A DNA stretch of 6,856 bases from Campylobacteraceae bacterium (lineage in GTDB: Bacteria; Campylobacterota; Campylobacteria; Campylobacterales; Sulfurovaceae). The notes under the pieces were generated by a model, which saw nothing but the letters and a program-made list of their open reading frames with translations, was not told the origin of the DNA and searched no databases. The stretch covers positions 1 through 6,856 of the forward strand of contig JALSQB010000038.1 of assembly GCA_026985655.1 (NCBI GenBank), written 5' to 3'. Each line of letters starts with the position of its first letter. Positions within the stretch are counted from its first letter, which is position 1. This document shows, in pieces, positions 1 to 6,515 of the stretch. The translations under genes and the position numbers were made by a program.

Positions 1-206
1 GCAATCCAAGTCATCATCTGAACATGAATTGCTCCTTCATCAGCAACGTGAAGTGCTAACATCACTGCCGATACGAATGCCAAAGCAATCAAACTCGAAT
101 TCACAATTCCTACAAGATGTGTCTTCGGTCTTCTTGCAAAAAATAGTCCTGCAAAAAGAGACCCAACAAAAGGGGCAAAAAGTGCAATATATACTAAACT
201 TTCCAT
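1..206 (-). CDS. nuoL: NADH-quinone oxidoreductase subunit L (NuoL), N-terminal part only
   Basis: Only the first 68 codons are present; the gene continues past the left edge. NuoL is the large antiporter-like membrane subunit at the far end of the complex I membrane arm and takes part in proton pumping. The visible part begins MESLVYIALFAPFVGS and shows two hydrophobic segments, about residues 4-23 and 32-53, separated by a short basic loop (ARRPKTH), as expected for the start of NuoL. The ATG lies 5 bases after the nuoK stop. An AAAGG at 216-220 sits 9 bases upstream and a second AGGA at 210-213 overlaps the nuoK stop codon, which suggests coupled translation. The identity rests on order (after nuoK) as much as on sequence, because the diagnostic antiporter core is outside the window; NuoM or NuoN would not be expected in this place. 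Confidence 0.9.
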   Translation of the reverse strand, partial: MESLVYIALFAPFVGSLFAGLFFARRPKTHLVGIVNSSLIALAFVSAVMLALHVADEGAIHVQMMTWI

Positions 207-211
207 TTTTC

Positions 212-520
212 CTAACCTTTCATTGATGAGATAACATCAAGGTCTAATGAACCATACTTTTTGTAAAGTACAATTAAAAGTCCTAATCCAACAGCTACTT
301 CTGAAGCTGCTACTGCGATGATGAAAAAAGCAAACATTTGCCCAGACAAGTCACCATAATAGTTTCCAATCGCTGTAAAAGCAATATTAACTGCATTTAA
401 CATGACTTCCGTTGCAAAGAAGAGCATCAAAAGATTTTTTCTTCTAAGTACTCCCATAAGTCCTATACTAAAGAGTAAACCCGAAAGTATAAGGTAGTGA
501 TTTACGCCAATCTCTAACAT
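212..520 (-). CDS. nuoK: NADH-quinone oxidoreductase subunit K (NuoK)
   Basis: Small membrane subunit of complex I, related to MrpC antiporter subunits, and part of the proton path in the membrane arm. At 102 residues it has the usual length (about 100). Three transmembrane segments are visible at about residues 8-25, 31-51 and 61-86. Two buried glutamates, E38 in FFATEVMLNAVN and E74 in AASEVAVGLG, match the two essential glutamates of the family (E36 and E72 in Escherichia coli). The cytoplasmic loop LRRKNL is also typical. The ATG overlaps the nuoJ TAA by one base (TAATG), and a strong AGGAG (528-532) lies inside the nuoJ end 7 bases upstream, so translation is probably coupled to nuoJ. 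No abnormality seen. Confidence 0.97.
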   Translation of the reverse strand: MLEIGVNHYLILSGLLFSIGLMGVLRRKNLLMLFFATEVMLNAVNIAFTAIGNYYGDLSGQMFAFFIIAVAASEVAVGLGLLIVLYKKYGSLDLDVISSMKG

Positions 521-1119
521 TATGCTTCTCCTTTTTCATTTTCTGTAATTGCTTCAATATCCATCTCTTCGTCAATGGCTTCACATTTTGTAAGTGAGTA
601 ATCCATCTTTTTACCTGCTAAGATAATCCCTGCAATCATGGCGACCAATAGCATTAAGGCTGCCACTTCAAAAGGAATAAGATATTTGGTAAACAATACC
701 ATTCCAACGGCTTGAGCATTACCAACATTTTCAACCACACCAACATTTTCAACCACAGGATAGAGTGCTTGAACATTATCACCAATGATTGGGGCAGAGA
801 ACATTACCACAAATAAAAGTGACATAAGTCCACCGAGTAAAAATACTAACGATGGGTTTTGATGTTTCTCTTTAATGTCTTTTGTTGCATCAAAAAACAT
901 CATCGCAAACGCATAAAGTGCCATCACTGCACCTACATAAACAATCAATTGAACCACACCCAAGAAGTCTGCTCCCAAAAGGAAAAAGAATCCTGAAATC
1001 ATTACCATTCCACCTGCTAAGGCTGACATGGCATAAAGAACATTTTTACTCATTACGGTTATCAAAAACAAAATAGTTGTTGCAATCGCAAAGACGTAAA
1101 AGGCTATAAACTCATACAT
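520..1119 (-). CDS. nuoJ: NADH-quinone oxidoreductase subunit J (NuoJ)
   Basis: Membrane subunit of complex I, between NuoH and NuoK in the membrane arm; its third helix is involved in coupling quinone chemistry to proton transfer. The 199-residue product has about five transmembrane segments (roughly 2-22, 28-47, 52-75, 91-110 and 145-168). The family signature QLIVYVGAVMALYAFAMMF (57-75) is intact, including the Tyr-Val-Gly-Ala-Val stretch of helix 3. The loop between helices 4 and 5 holds a duplicated VVENVG (122-133) encoded by an 18-bp tandem repeat, and the C-terminus carries an acidic, soluble tail of about 30 residues (DEEMDIEAITENEKGEA). A strong AAGGAG 6 bases before the ATG, in the 13-base gap after nuoI, supports the start. 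Confidence 0.97.
   Translation of the reverse strand: MYEFIAFYVFAIATTILFLITVMSKNVLYAMSALAGGMVMISGFFFLLGADFLGVVQLIVYVGAVMALYAFAMMFFDATKDIKEKHQNPSLVFLLGGLMSLLFVVMFSAPIIGDNVQALYPVVENVGVVENVGNAQAVGMVLFTKYLIPFEVAALMLLVAMIAGIILAGKKMDYSLTKCEAIDEEMDIEAITENEKGEA
721..756. repeat. Perfect 18-bp tandem duplication inside nuoJ
   Basis: The unit ACCAACATTTTCAACCAC occurs twice back to back (721-738 and 739-756) with no mismatch. On the coding strand it gives the six-residue unit VVENVG twice (NuoJ residues 122-133). Because 18 is a multiple of three the frame is kept. The copies sit in the loop between predicted helices 4 and 5, where extra length is probably tolerated. Identity at every third codon position suggests a recent duplication, most simply by replication slippage. 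Confidence 0.97.
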
Positions 1120-1132
1120 TTTCTTCTCCTTT

Positions 1133-1756
1133 CTAATACGCTAATGGCGTAGATTTAATGTTTTCATCAGCATTAGGGCTAATTGCACCAAATCCTGCAT
1201 ACTCTTGTTGTAAGTTCAACTGGTCAATTGGCGTAAGCATATCTTCAAACAAGGAGAATGAAGCACGTTGCTCTGAAGCTGTCTCATAACGTCCACCATG
1301 TACAATGGCTAACTCTGGACACACTTCTGCACAATAACCACAGAAGATACAACGTCCGAAGTTAATGGTATATTCAGAGACCTCTTTTCTTTGGTTCTCA
1401 TCATATTTTGTCTCCATTGAAATACAATCTGAAATACAGATTTTTTCACAAAGTCCACAACCAATACAACGATAATTACCCGACTCCATGAGTCTAAGCA
1501 TGTCATGAATGGCTCTATATCTTGGTGATATTGGCAACTTTTCAAATGGATATTGCGTGGTGTGCATTTTCCCTCTGAAAAGTGCATTTATCATCTCTCT
1601 AAAAGTTACCCATAAACCCACAAAAAGTTCTGGTTTAAAGGTTCTCTTAACCACTTGTTTAAACTGACACCAACCTGTGGTTGGTGAATGGTCTAAATCT
1701 AGTTTCACATAATTTTGTGTTCCGACATTTCTGTCTTTAAATTGTTCTAAACTCAT
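1133..1756 (-). CDS. nuoI: NADH-quinone oxidoreductase subunit I (NuoI), 2x[4Fe-4S] ferredoxin-type
   Basis: Peripheral-arm subunit that carries clusters N6a and N6b and passes electrons from NuoG towards N2 and the quinone site. The 207-residue product has two [4Fe-4S] motifs: C97, C100, C103, C107 and C136, C139, C142, C146 (the second ending in CPELA). In this fold the fourth cysteine of each motif binds the other cluster. The first motif ends CISDC rather than the usual CP, so C107 is not followed by proline and there is an additional cysteine, C111. About 60 residues precede the family's RGKMHTTQYP region, with basic and aromatic residues that likely rest on the membrane subunit NuoH. 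The start lies 9 bases after the nuoH stop; an AAGGG (1763-1767) overlapping that stop is the ribosome binding site. Confidence 0.97.
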   Translation of the reverse strand: MSLEQFKDRNVGTQNYVKLDLDHSPTTGWCQFKQVVKRTFKPELFVGLWVTFREMINALFRGKMHTTQYPFEKLPISPRYRAIHDMLRLMESGNYRCIGCGLCEKICISDCISMETKYDENQRKEVSEYTINFGRCIFCGYCAEVCPELAIVHGGRYETASEQRASFSLFEDMLTPIDQLNLQQEYAGFGAISPNADENIKSTPLAY

Positions 1757-1765
1757 CTCTATCCC

Positions 1766-2791
1766 TTATAGCATAATCACTAAACCAGTGATAACAACGT
1801 TAACAACGGCAAGTGGCATTAAAACTTTCCAACACAACCACATAAGTTGGTCTGGTCTAACATGTGGCCAAGCTGCTCTTACCCATAACATAAAGAAGAA
1901 TGAGAAAGCAATTTTTCCAATAATCATCAACCACCCTGGGAAAATCCAAAAGTCATTGTATCCACCAAGGAAAACAACTGAAGCAATTACCCCAATGGTA
2001 ATCATGTTCGCATACTCACCAATAAAGAAAAGTCCCCATCGCATACCAGAGTACTCGGTTACATAACCAGAAATAACCTCTGCTTCATGTTCTAAAAGGT
2101 CAAATGGTGTTCTATTTGTCTCTGCAAATCCTGCAATTAAAAAGAGAACAAATGCCACAGGCTGATAAGCAACCAACCACAATCCATCTGTTTGATAATC
2201 GTTAAAATTAACAAAGGACAATGAACCGACCATCATAATAGGTGCTAAAATAGAAAGTCCTGTAACAACTTCATAGGAGAGAAATTGAATGGCTGTTCTT
2301 GCCGACCCAATAATCCCCCATTTATTTCCTTGTGCCATACCTGCTAACAGTGGTCCATAAAGACCTGCTGCCATCATTCCAAGAACAAACAAAATCCCTA
2401 CATTAATGTCTGCTGCAATTGAAGGCACAAAAACATCAATAAAAGGAATGGTAAAGTCTGGAAAAACTGGTACAGCTGCTAAGGCAATAAATGCTGTCGC
2501 TGCAGTAATCACAGGAGCAATAGCAAAAATAAACTTATTCGCATGTTGAGGAATAATATCCTCTTTGGTAAAGAGTTTAATCCCATCGGCTGCAAGTTGA
2601 AGTAATCCAAAAGGCCCTACGTGTTGAGGTCCTAATCTTCGTTGCATAAATGCCAAAATTTTTCGCTCAATATAAGTACCAAATCCTGCAATAGCTGCAA
2701 TAACAGCCAAAATAAGCACGGCTTTAATGATAACACCAGCAGGACCTACTTCAGGCAATGCTGTTGCTGTTAAAAATAGTGTTGAAACCAT
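1766..2791 (-). CDS. nuoH: NADH-quinone oxidoreductase subunit H (NuoH)
   Basis: Membrane subunit that anchors the peripheral arm and forms much of the quinone-binding cavity. The 341-residue product (E. coli NuoH has 325) has eight predicted transmembrane segments, about 19-38, 86-108, 131-152, 167-192, 204-223, 256-276, 281-303 and 318-340. Family signatures are clear: the loop RRLGPQHVGPFGLLQ (51-65) and ADGIKLFTKED (68-78), the acidic loop GFAETNRTPFDLLEHEAE (221-238), EYSGMRWGLFFIGEY (246-260), and RAAWPHVRPDQLMWLCWK (305-322). The acidic and arginine residues in these loops are those thought to link quinone binding to proton transfer. The ATG is 2 bases after the nuoG stop, with an AGGAAAGG-type ribosome binding site inside the last nuoG codons, so the two genes are probably translationally coupled. 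Confidence 0.98.
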   Translation of the reverse strand: MVSTLFLTATALPEVGPAGVIIKAVLILAVIAAIAGFGTYIERKILAFMQRRLGPQHVGPFGLLQLAADGIKLFTKEDIIPQHANKFIFAIAPVITAATAFIALAAVPVFPDFTIPFIDVFVPSIAADINVGILFVLGMMAAGLYGPLLAGMAQGNKWGIIGSARTAIQFLSYEVVTGLSILAPIMMVGSLSFVNFNDYQTDGLWLVAYQPVAFVLFLIAGFAETNRTPFDLLEHEAEVISGYVTEYSGMRWGLFFIGEYANMITIGVIASVVFLGGYNDFWIFPGWLMIIGKIAFSFFFMLWVRAAWPHVRPDQLMWLCWKVLMPLAVVNVVITGLVIML

Positions 2792-2793
2792 AT

Positions 2794-5136
2794 TTACCCT
2801 TTCCTAATAGTTACTGTTTGGTATCGTGATTCACCAAAAAGCTCATAAACATTCTCTGCTGATTTAAAATCTGAAAGTGCCACAATGTCACCTTCCATTT
2901 TTGCATCAACAATAACATCTACGGTGATTTTTCCATTTTTAAATAGAATCTCTGCTTTCTCACCAAGTGCTTTAGCTCGCTCTTCACTTGCATAAAGACC
3001 AAAGGCTTCAAAAATTTGATGGGCTTTGTCAGAGAAGTCATTAAACTGTCTTGGAGGATTCGCTCGATAAACAATATCACCATCTAAAACATCATCTTTA
3101 TCAAATTTTTCAGCATCAGTTGGCTCTACCTCATCATAAGTCACTTTCAATAGGTAACCACGATTATCTTGACCTGCATTATCAAAAGTATTAAGCATAT
3201 CATCAAAATCCATCGCTTGATAGCCTTTTTCTTGTGGTAAATAAGCTGTCCAATCAATCGTCTGAGATGGTGCATCTATAAGTTTAGCCATAAGGTCATT
3301 TAAAACATACCCATTATAGTCAAGTGCTGCATTGGTAGGAACAACACGCTTACTTAAAGTAGTAAATGTTCCCTCTTGTTGGTTCATAGCAGGCATATCT
3401 AAATCTCCATCTCCTAGAGCAGAGAGTTTAAAGTCACCATTTTCATTGTATCCAACGGTGTAACCTGTGGCTTCATCATCAAGTTCACAAATAAGGGCAA
3501 CCCCTAAAGCATTTGATTTCGGTGGATTCATCACGACTTGGAATCCTGCTGTGGCTTCAAGAAGTACAATCAGTTTAACTAAATTTTCTGCTTTGGCATG
3601 ACCATAATAGTCCTCCCCAACCATTAGTACAAAATTCTCTTTTTTCTTCATCATCTTAGGAAAAGCTTTCATAAAGGCTTCAGCATCTGCCCCTAGAAGT
3701 TCTAAAAGTTCATTTTCTCCAAATGAAGCTAAATACTCTTTTGTATCACTTGGTAGTTTATCTTTGTCTGCAAAAAGTTCAAGTAGCAAATAGAGTGTTG
3801 CCTCTTCAAGTCCTACTTTATGCGTAAAGCACTCAACACTTTTTCCAAAAGTAGGAATGAGTTTATCTCCTACTGGGTGGAAGTAAAGCCCTGCCCCTTT
3901 GTTCATCTTTTGAATGTTATTAAAGGCATACTTTAAACCAGGGCTATCGTTTCTTAATGCCCCTCCAACAGAAACAGCAAAGTCACACTTTAACGCTGTA
4001 TCGGTTGAACCATTGTAAAGCGATGCACCTGAAGCTTCATTGTAGAGTTTTAAAAACTTTTGGAAAGGTCTTACTTCTGGGTTATAGAGTTTTACACCTT
4101 TTTTCTCTTTTAAGGTTTGAAGCATTAATGCCTCTTCATTAGAGATAAGTGAATTAAATCGAATGGTTTCAGCTTTTGTTAATGCTTCTACCCCTGCATT
4201 AAAGGCTGTTTCATCTTTTGAAGCCGTATCATTTTCAAAATCATAAGCAAATCGTGCAGCACCATCAAGAGAGACAAAGTTCCACTCATTGGTAACACGG
4301 AAGATTTTTTCAGTTCTATCTTCAATCCCAGCTGGTTTGGTTTCATAATAGATAGCAAAACCATCAGAAGAGTGAGCCGAAACAGCAGGGATTCGTTTTA
4401 AGTCCCAAGCATTTGAGGTATAGACAAAATCTCTACTCACCAATGCCCCAACAGGACAAACAGCAATACACTCACCACAATCAGAACAATCAGTTGAACC
4501 TGTTCCGTTACTTGGAGCAATCACTGACTTTTGAAGCTTATTCCACATCGCATAAGCATCTTTTGGCATATTGTCTTTCCAAGACTTATCTAATGCTTCA
4601 CCCCCACGTTTTGCTGTAGTAATCGCGGCATCACCAATCATGTCTTTACAGACAGTGGTACAACGCTCACAGACAATACATAAACCTGGGTCATAATGTA
4701 AAACCGATGACCAGTTGGCTGTTTCTCTTTTAGTATCGGGAATACTATAAGATTGAGAATCAACTTGGAGTTCAAGTGTGTAGTTTTGAAGCTCACACTC
4801 ACCACTTTGGTCACAGACACCACATTGAAGTGGGTGATTGACATCATACACTTCCATCATGGCTCTACGCTCTGTTAAAATATCAGGGGTATCAACCGTA
4901 ATGTTCATGCCCGCTTTAACTTTAGAGTTACAAGCATACACTTGTTTACCATCAACTTCAACCAGACAGATACGACAAGCCAATGTGGGTGAACATCGTG
5001 TCAGGTAACAGATTGCAGGAATAAATACATCATTAGCTCTTGCAGCATTTAGAATGTATTCGCCCTCCTTAGCCTTATACTCAACACCATCAATTGTAAT
5101 GTCAACCATGTTATCTACTATTTGTACTTCACTCAT
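2794..5136 (-). CDS. nuoG: NADH-quinone oxidoreductase subunit G (NuoG), with an extra ferredoxin-type [4Fe-4S] site and no N7 cysteines
   Basis: Largest peripheral-arm subunit of complex I, 780 residues. The N-terminal [2Fe-2S] domain has C43, C54, C57 and C69 (cluster N1b; C48 is extra). H101, C105, C108 and C114 form the His/Cys3 motif of cluster N5. A ferredoxin-like domain has two complete sets, C153/C156/C159/C163 and C217/C220/C223/C227 (CPVGAL); canonical NuoG keeps only the four cysteines for N4, so a second [4Fe-4S] cluster is predicted, as in HoxU and [FeFe]-hydrogenase N-termini. The rest (about 245-780) is a degenerate molybdopterin-oxidoreductase domain; the region around 250-265, where N7 ligands would be, has no cysteine. 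QQEGTF (586-591) matches a family motif. An AGGA at 5144-5147, 7 bases before the chosen ATG, supports this start; the Met at residue 10 has no such site. It is the first nuo gene of its transcript here. Confidence 0.96.
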   Translation of the reverse strand: MSEVQIVDNMVDITIDGVEYKAKEGEYILNAARANDVFIPAICYLTRCSPTLACRICLVEVDGKQVYACNSKVKAGMNITVDTPDILTERRAMMEVYDVNHPLQCGVCDQSGECELQNYTLELQVDSQSYSIPDTKRETANWSSVLHYDPGLCIVCERCTTVCKDMIGDAAITTAKRGGEALDKSWKDNMPKDAYAMWNKLQKSVIAPSNGTGSTDCSDCGECIAVCPVGALVSRDFVYTSNAWDLKRIPAVSAHSSDGFAIYYETKPAGIEDRTEKIFRVTNEWNFVSLDGAARFAYDFENDTASKDETAFNAGVEALTKAETIRFNSLISNEEALMLQTLKEKKGVKLYNPEVRPFQKFLKLYNEASGASLYNGSTDTALKCDFAVSVGGALRNDSPGLKYAFNNIQKMNKGAGLYFHPVGDKLIPTFGKSVECFTHKVGLEEATLYLLLELFADKDKLPSDTKEYLASFGENELLELLGADAEAFMKAFPKMMKKKENFVLMVGEDYYGHAKAENLVKLIVLLEATAGFQVVMNPPKSNALGVALICELDDEATGYTVGYNENGDFKLSALGDGDLDMPAMNQQEGTFTTLSKRVVPTNAALDYNGYVLNDLMAKLIDAPSQTIDWTAYLPQEKGYQAMDFDDMLNTFDNAGQDNRGYLLKVTYDEVEPTDAEKFDKDDVLDGDIVYRANPPRQFNDFSDKAHQIFEAFGLYASEERAKALGEKAEILFKNGKITVDVIVDAKMEGDIVALSDFKSAENVYELFGESRYQTVTIRKG

Positions 5137-5202
5137 TGTTATTTCCTAACTTTTTTCTTTAATCTATCACTTCATTCAAGAGAATACACTAAATTTATAA
5201 AG

Positions 5203-5253
5203 AGAATAGCTAAGATGCCCTTAATGGTCACGCAAAAGTATCGCGACTATTCT
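5203..5253. repeat. Spaced inverted repeat in the nuoG leader/promoter, operator-like
   Basis: AGAATAG (5203-5209) is matched by its exact reverse complement CTATTCT (5247-5253), 37 bases apart. An imperfect inner pair, GTCACG (5227-5232) and CGCGAC (5242-5247), matches at five of six positions. The right arm covers the candidate nuoG -10. It could be a regulator site or fold in the leader RNA; 7-base arms in AT-rich DNA can also arise by chance. Confidence 0.3.
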
Positions 5254-5277
5254 TATTTCATTTTCAATGTGTGTCAA
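5249..5277 (-). promoter_or_regulatory. Candidate promoter of the nuoG operon
   Basis: On the minus strand TTGACA (5277-5272), a perfect -35 hexamer, is followed after 17 bases by AAGAAT (5254-5249), which matches TATAAT at four of six positions. Transcription would start near 5242 and leave a leader of about 105 bases. The -10 overlaps one arm of the inverted repeat at 5203-5253. A competing candidate is TATAAA (5199-5194), with a T-rich upstream stretch but no -35; in Campylobacterota the -35 is often weak, so either is possible. Confidence 0.35.
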
Positions 5278-5297
5278 TTTTAAACACGTTGCAATAT

Positions 5298-5320
5298 CTT
5301 AAAAAAACCTTTATTTTAAG
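5298..5320. repeat. AT-rich inverted repeat in the divergent promoter region
   Basis: CTTAAAA (5298-5304) and TTTTAAG (5314-5320) are perfect reverse complements with a 9-base spacer. The centre-to-centre distance of 16 bp would suit a dimeric regulator binding two major-groove faces. Chance occurrence in such AT-rich DNA is quite possible, and no known operator is recognised. Confidence 0.3.
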
Positions 5321-5340
5321 TACTGTTACACTTATACTCA

Positions 5341-5355
5341 AAATAAGTTTTATTT
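5341..5355. repeat. Short AT-rich palindrome upstream of the flavoprotein gene
   Basis: AAATAA (5341-5346) and TTATTT (5350-5355) are perfect reverse complements around GTT. It lies just upstream of the candidate promoter of the plus-strand gene, where an activator or repressor site could be. The arms are only A and T, so significance is low. Confidence 0.2.
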
Positions 5356-5377
5356 ATATATTCAGATTACATATAAA

Positions 5378-5406
5378 TTAAAAACTAAAGTGCTACATGA
5401 TATATT
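5378..5406 (+). promoter_or_regulatory. Candidate extended -10 promoter of the flavoprotein gene
   Basis: TATATT (5401-5406) is preceded by TGA (5398-5400), an extended -10 of the TGnTATAAT type common in Campylobacterota. TTAAAA (5378-5383), 17 bases upstream, is a weak -35 (four of six). Transcription would start near 5413 and give a leader of about 28 bases containing the AAGGA ribosome binding site (5428-5432). A second -10-like element, TATACT (5333-5338), lies further upstream. Confidence 0.5.
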
Positions 5407-5440
5407 CTTTAAAATCTAAATATAGTAAAGGAAGTAGATA

Positions 5441-6442
5441 ATGGCTTCAGAAAAAATAGTGGACATCGCAATTATAGGTGCTGGACCTGGTGGAATGGCA
5501 TCAGCAATCGAAGCAAAATTAGCAGGGATTGATAATATCGTAGTTATTGATAAAGCTTCAACGCACAATGACATGATTCATAAATTTTACAAAAGGGGTA
5601 AAAGAGTCGATAAAGATTGGATGGGTCGAAAAGCTGAATTTGAAGGGAATGTAAGCTTTGAAGAGTGTTCAAAAGAGGAGTACATTGAGCAGATGGACAA
5701 ACTTTTAGAGAGTCACGGTGTTTTAGATAAGTTTGTATATGATGTAGAGATTTGGAATACTGTTAAAGGGGAAGATGGTCTTTTTATTGTTAAAGTAAGT
5801 GAAGATGAAATCATTAAAGCGAAAAATGTCATTGTATCCGTCGGAAGAATGGGAAAACCAAATAAACCAGGCTACAAATTTCCAAAACCTATCAGACCAA
5901 GATTAAACTTTAACCTCTCAAAAGTCGTTAATGGTGAAAAAGTCATGATTATTGGTGGGGGTGACACAGCAGGTGAGTATGCCTATGGATTAATTGAACT
6001 TGACGACATGCAAGATTGTGAAGTAACCTTAAATTACCGACGACCAAAGATTAATAGAATGAACCCTATTAACACTGAAATGACAATGAAATACATTAAT
6101 AATGGAAAACTACTCAACAAAATGGGTGTTGATATTGAAAGTGTTGAGCCTGTGGGTGAAGAAGGTGATGAGCGTGTTCTGGTTAATTTTACCGATGGAA
6201 AACATGGTGTTTATGATAGACTTGTTTTTGCCCTTGGAGGAACCAGTCCAAAAGATTTCCTTGTAAATTCAAAAATTGAAACAGGAAAATGGGACGAGCC
6301 TCTTATGAACGAAAAAACAATGGAAACCAACATTGAAGGTCTTTACACCATTGGTGATGTGGTAACCGATCAAGGTTCTATTGCCCTTGCCTTTAACCAT
6401 GCTTCATTTGTTATGAAAGACATTGTTTCTAAACAAAAGTAG
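5441..6442 (+). CDS. FAD/NAD(P)H-dependent oxidoreductase of thioredoxin-reductase fold, lacking the CxxC pair
   Basis: A 333-residue cytoplasmic flavoprotein of unknown substrate. FAD binding is shown by GAGPGG (13-18), the acidic residue D37 at the end of the second strand (VVID), and the C-terminal GLYTIGDVV (300-308) with D306. A second dinucleotide fold begins VMIIGGGDTAGE (168-179); R200-R201 after LNY favours NADPH over NADH. SVGRMGKPNKPG (133-144) is the usual link between domains. The only cysteines, C76 and C193, are far apart, so it cannot be a classical TrxB with a CxxC centre. Fold and length resemble YpdA-type bacillithiol disulfide reductases and TrxR-type ferredoxin/flavodoxin-NADP reductases; I cannot choose between them. 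AAGGA (5428-5432) 8 bases before the ATG supports the start. It is a single-gene unit, divergent from nuoG and followed by a hairpin terminator. Confidence 0.9.
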   Translation: MASEKIVDIAIIGAGPGGMASAIEAKLAGIDNIVVIDKASTHNDMIHKFYKRGKRVDKDWMGRKAEFEGNVSFEECSKEEYIEQMDKLLESHGVLDKFVYDVEIWNTVKGEDGLFIVKVSEDEIIKAKNVIVSVGRMGKPNKPGYKFPKPIRPRLNFNLSKVVNGEKVMIIGGGDTAGEYAYGLIELDDMQDCEVTLNYRRPKINRMNPINTEMTMKYINNGKLLNKMGVDIESVEPVGEEGDERVLVNFTDGKHGVYDRLVFALGGTSPKDFLVNSKIETGKWDEPLMNEKTMETNIEGLYTIGDVVTDQGSIALAFNHASFVMKDIVSKQK

Positions 6443-6467
6443 TATTTTCTAAGCCATAAAATCTAAA

Positions 6468-6503
6468 AAGTTAAAGAGATAAAATTTATAATCTCTTTAA
6501 CTT
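6468..6503. terminator. Convergent hairpin terminator, stronger for the minus-strand lipoprotein gene
   Basis: Thirteen-base perfect arms (6468-6480 and 6491-6503; core GTTAAAGAGAT / ATCTCTTTAAC) enclose a 10-base AT loop between two convergent genes. Read on the minus strand, the stem leads directly into CTTTTTAGATTTT, a good uridine tract. On the plus strand it is followed by TTCTCC, a poorer tract, so it may work in both directions but unequally. The stem is low in GC, as is usual for an AT-rich genome. Confidence 0.75.
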
Positions 6504-6515
6504 CTCCACACACTT

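Larger units (their letters stand above)
5137..5440. other. Divergent AT-rich intergenic region between nuoG and the flavoprotein gene
   Basis: These 304 bases separate two genes that start in opposite directions, so the region must hold the promoters of both. I see no credible coding frame, tRNA or riboswitch in it. It holds candidate sigma-70-type promoters on each strand, a widely spaced inverted repeat (5203-5253), two AT-rich hairpin-like palindromes (5298-5320 and 5341-5355), and the octamer AGAGAATA repeated at 5179-5186 and 5201-5208, 22 bp apart (about two helix turns). These are all read by eye; none has an identified regulator. Confidence 0.7.

Noticed and set aside
29..226. Plus-strand reading frame opposite nuoL/nuoK
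   Set aside because: It is antisense to recognisable complex I genes, has low-complexity Gln/Ser-rich composition and no ribosome binding site. The same applies to plus-strand frames at 882-1076, 1788-2066, 3957-4142 and 4413-4619.
1309..1587. Minus-strand frame overlapping nuoI in another register
   Set aside because: It is a shifted reading of the conserved NuoI ferredoxin region; the same holds for the frame at 4638-4847 inside nuoG.
3650..3660. Possible frameshift or programmed slippage at the lysine/methionine-rich run in nuoG (MMKKKE)
   Set aside because: The reading frame continues intact to the family's C-terminal motifs with normal length, so nothing needs explaining.
5137..5440. 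A small gene or RNA hidden in the divergent region
   Set aside because: No start with a ribosome binding site and open frame, and no tRNA-like or known riboswitch fold could be seen; promoters explain the space.
5441..6442. Naming the flavoprotein trxB
   Set aside because: The fold is right but there is no CxxC pair; the only two cysteines are C76 and C193.
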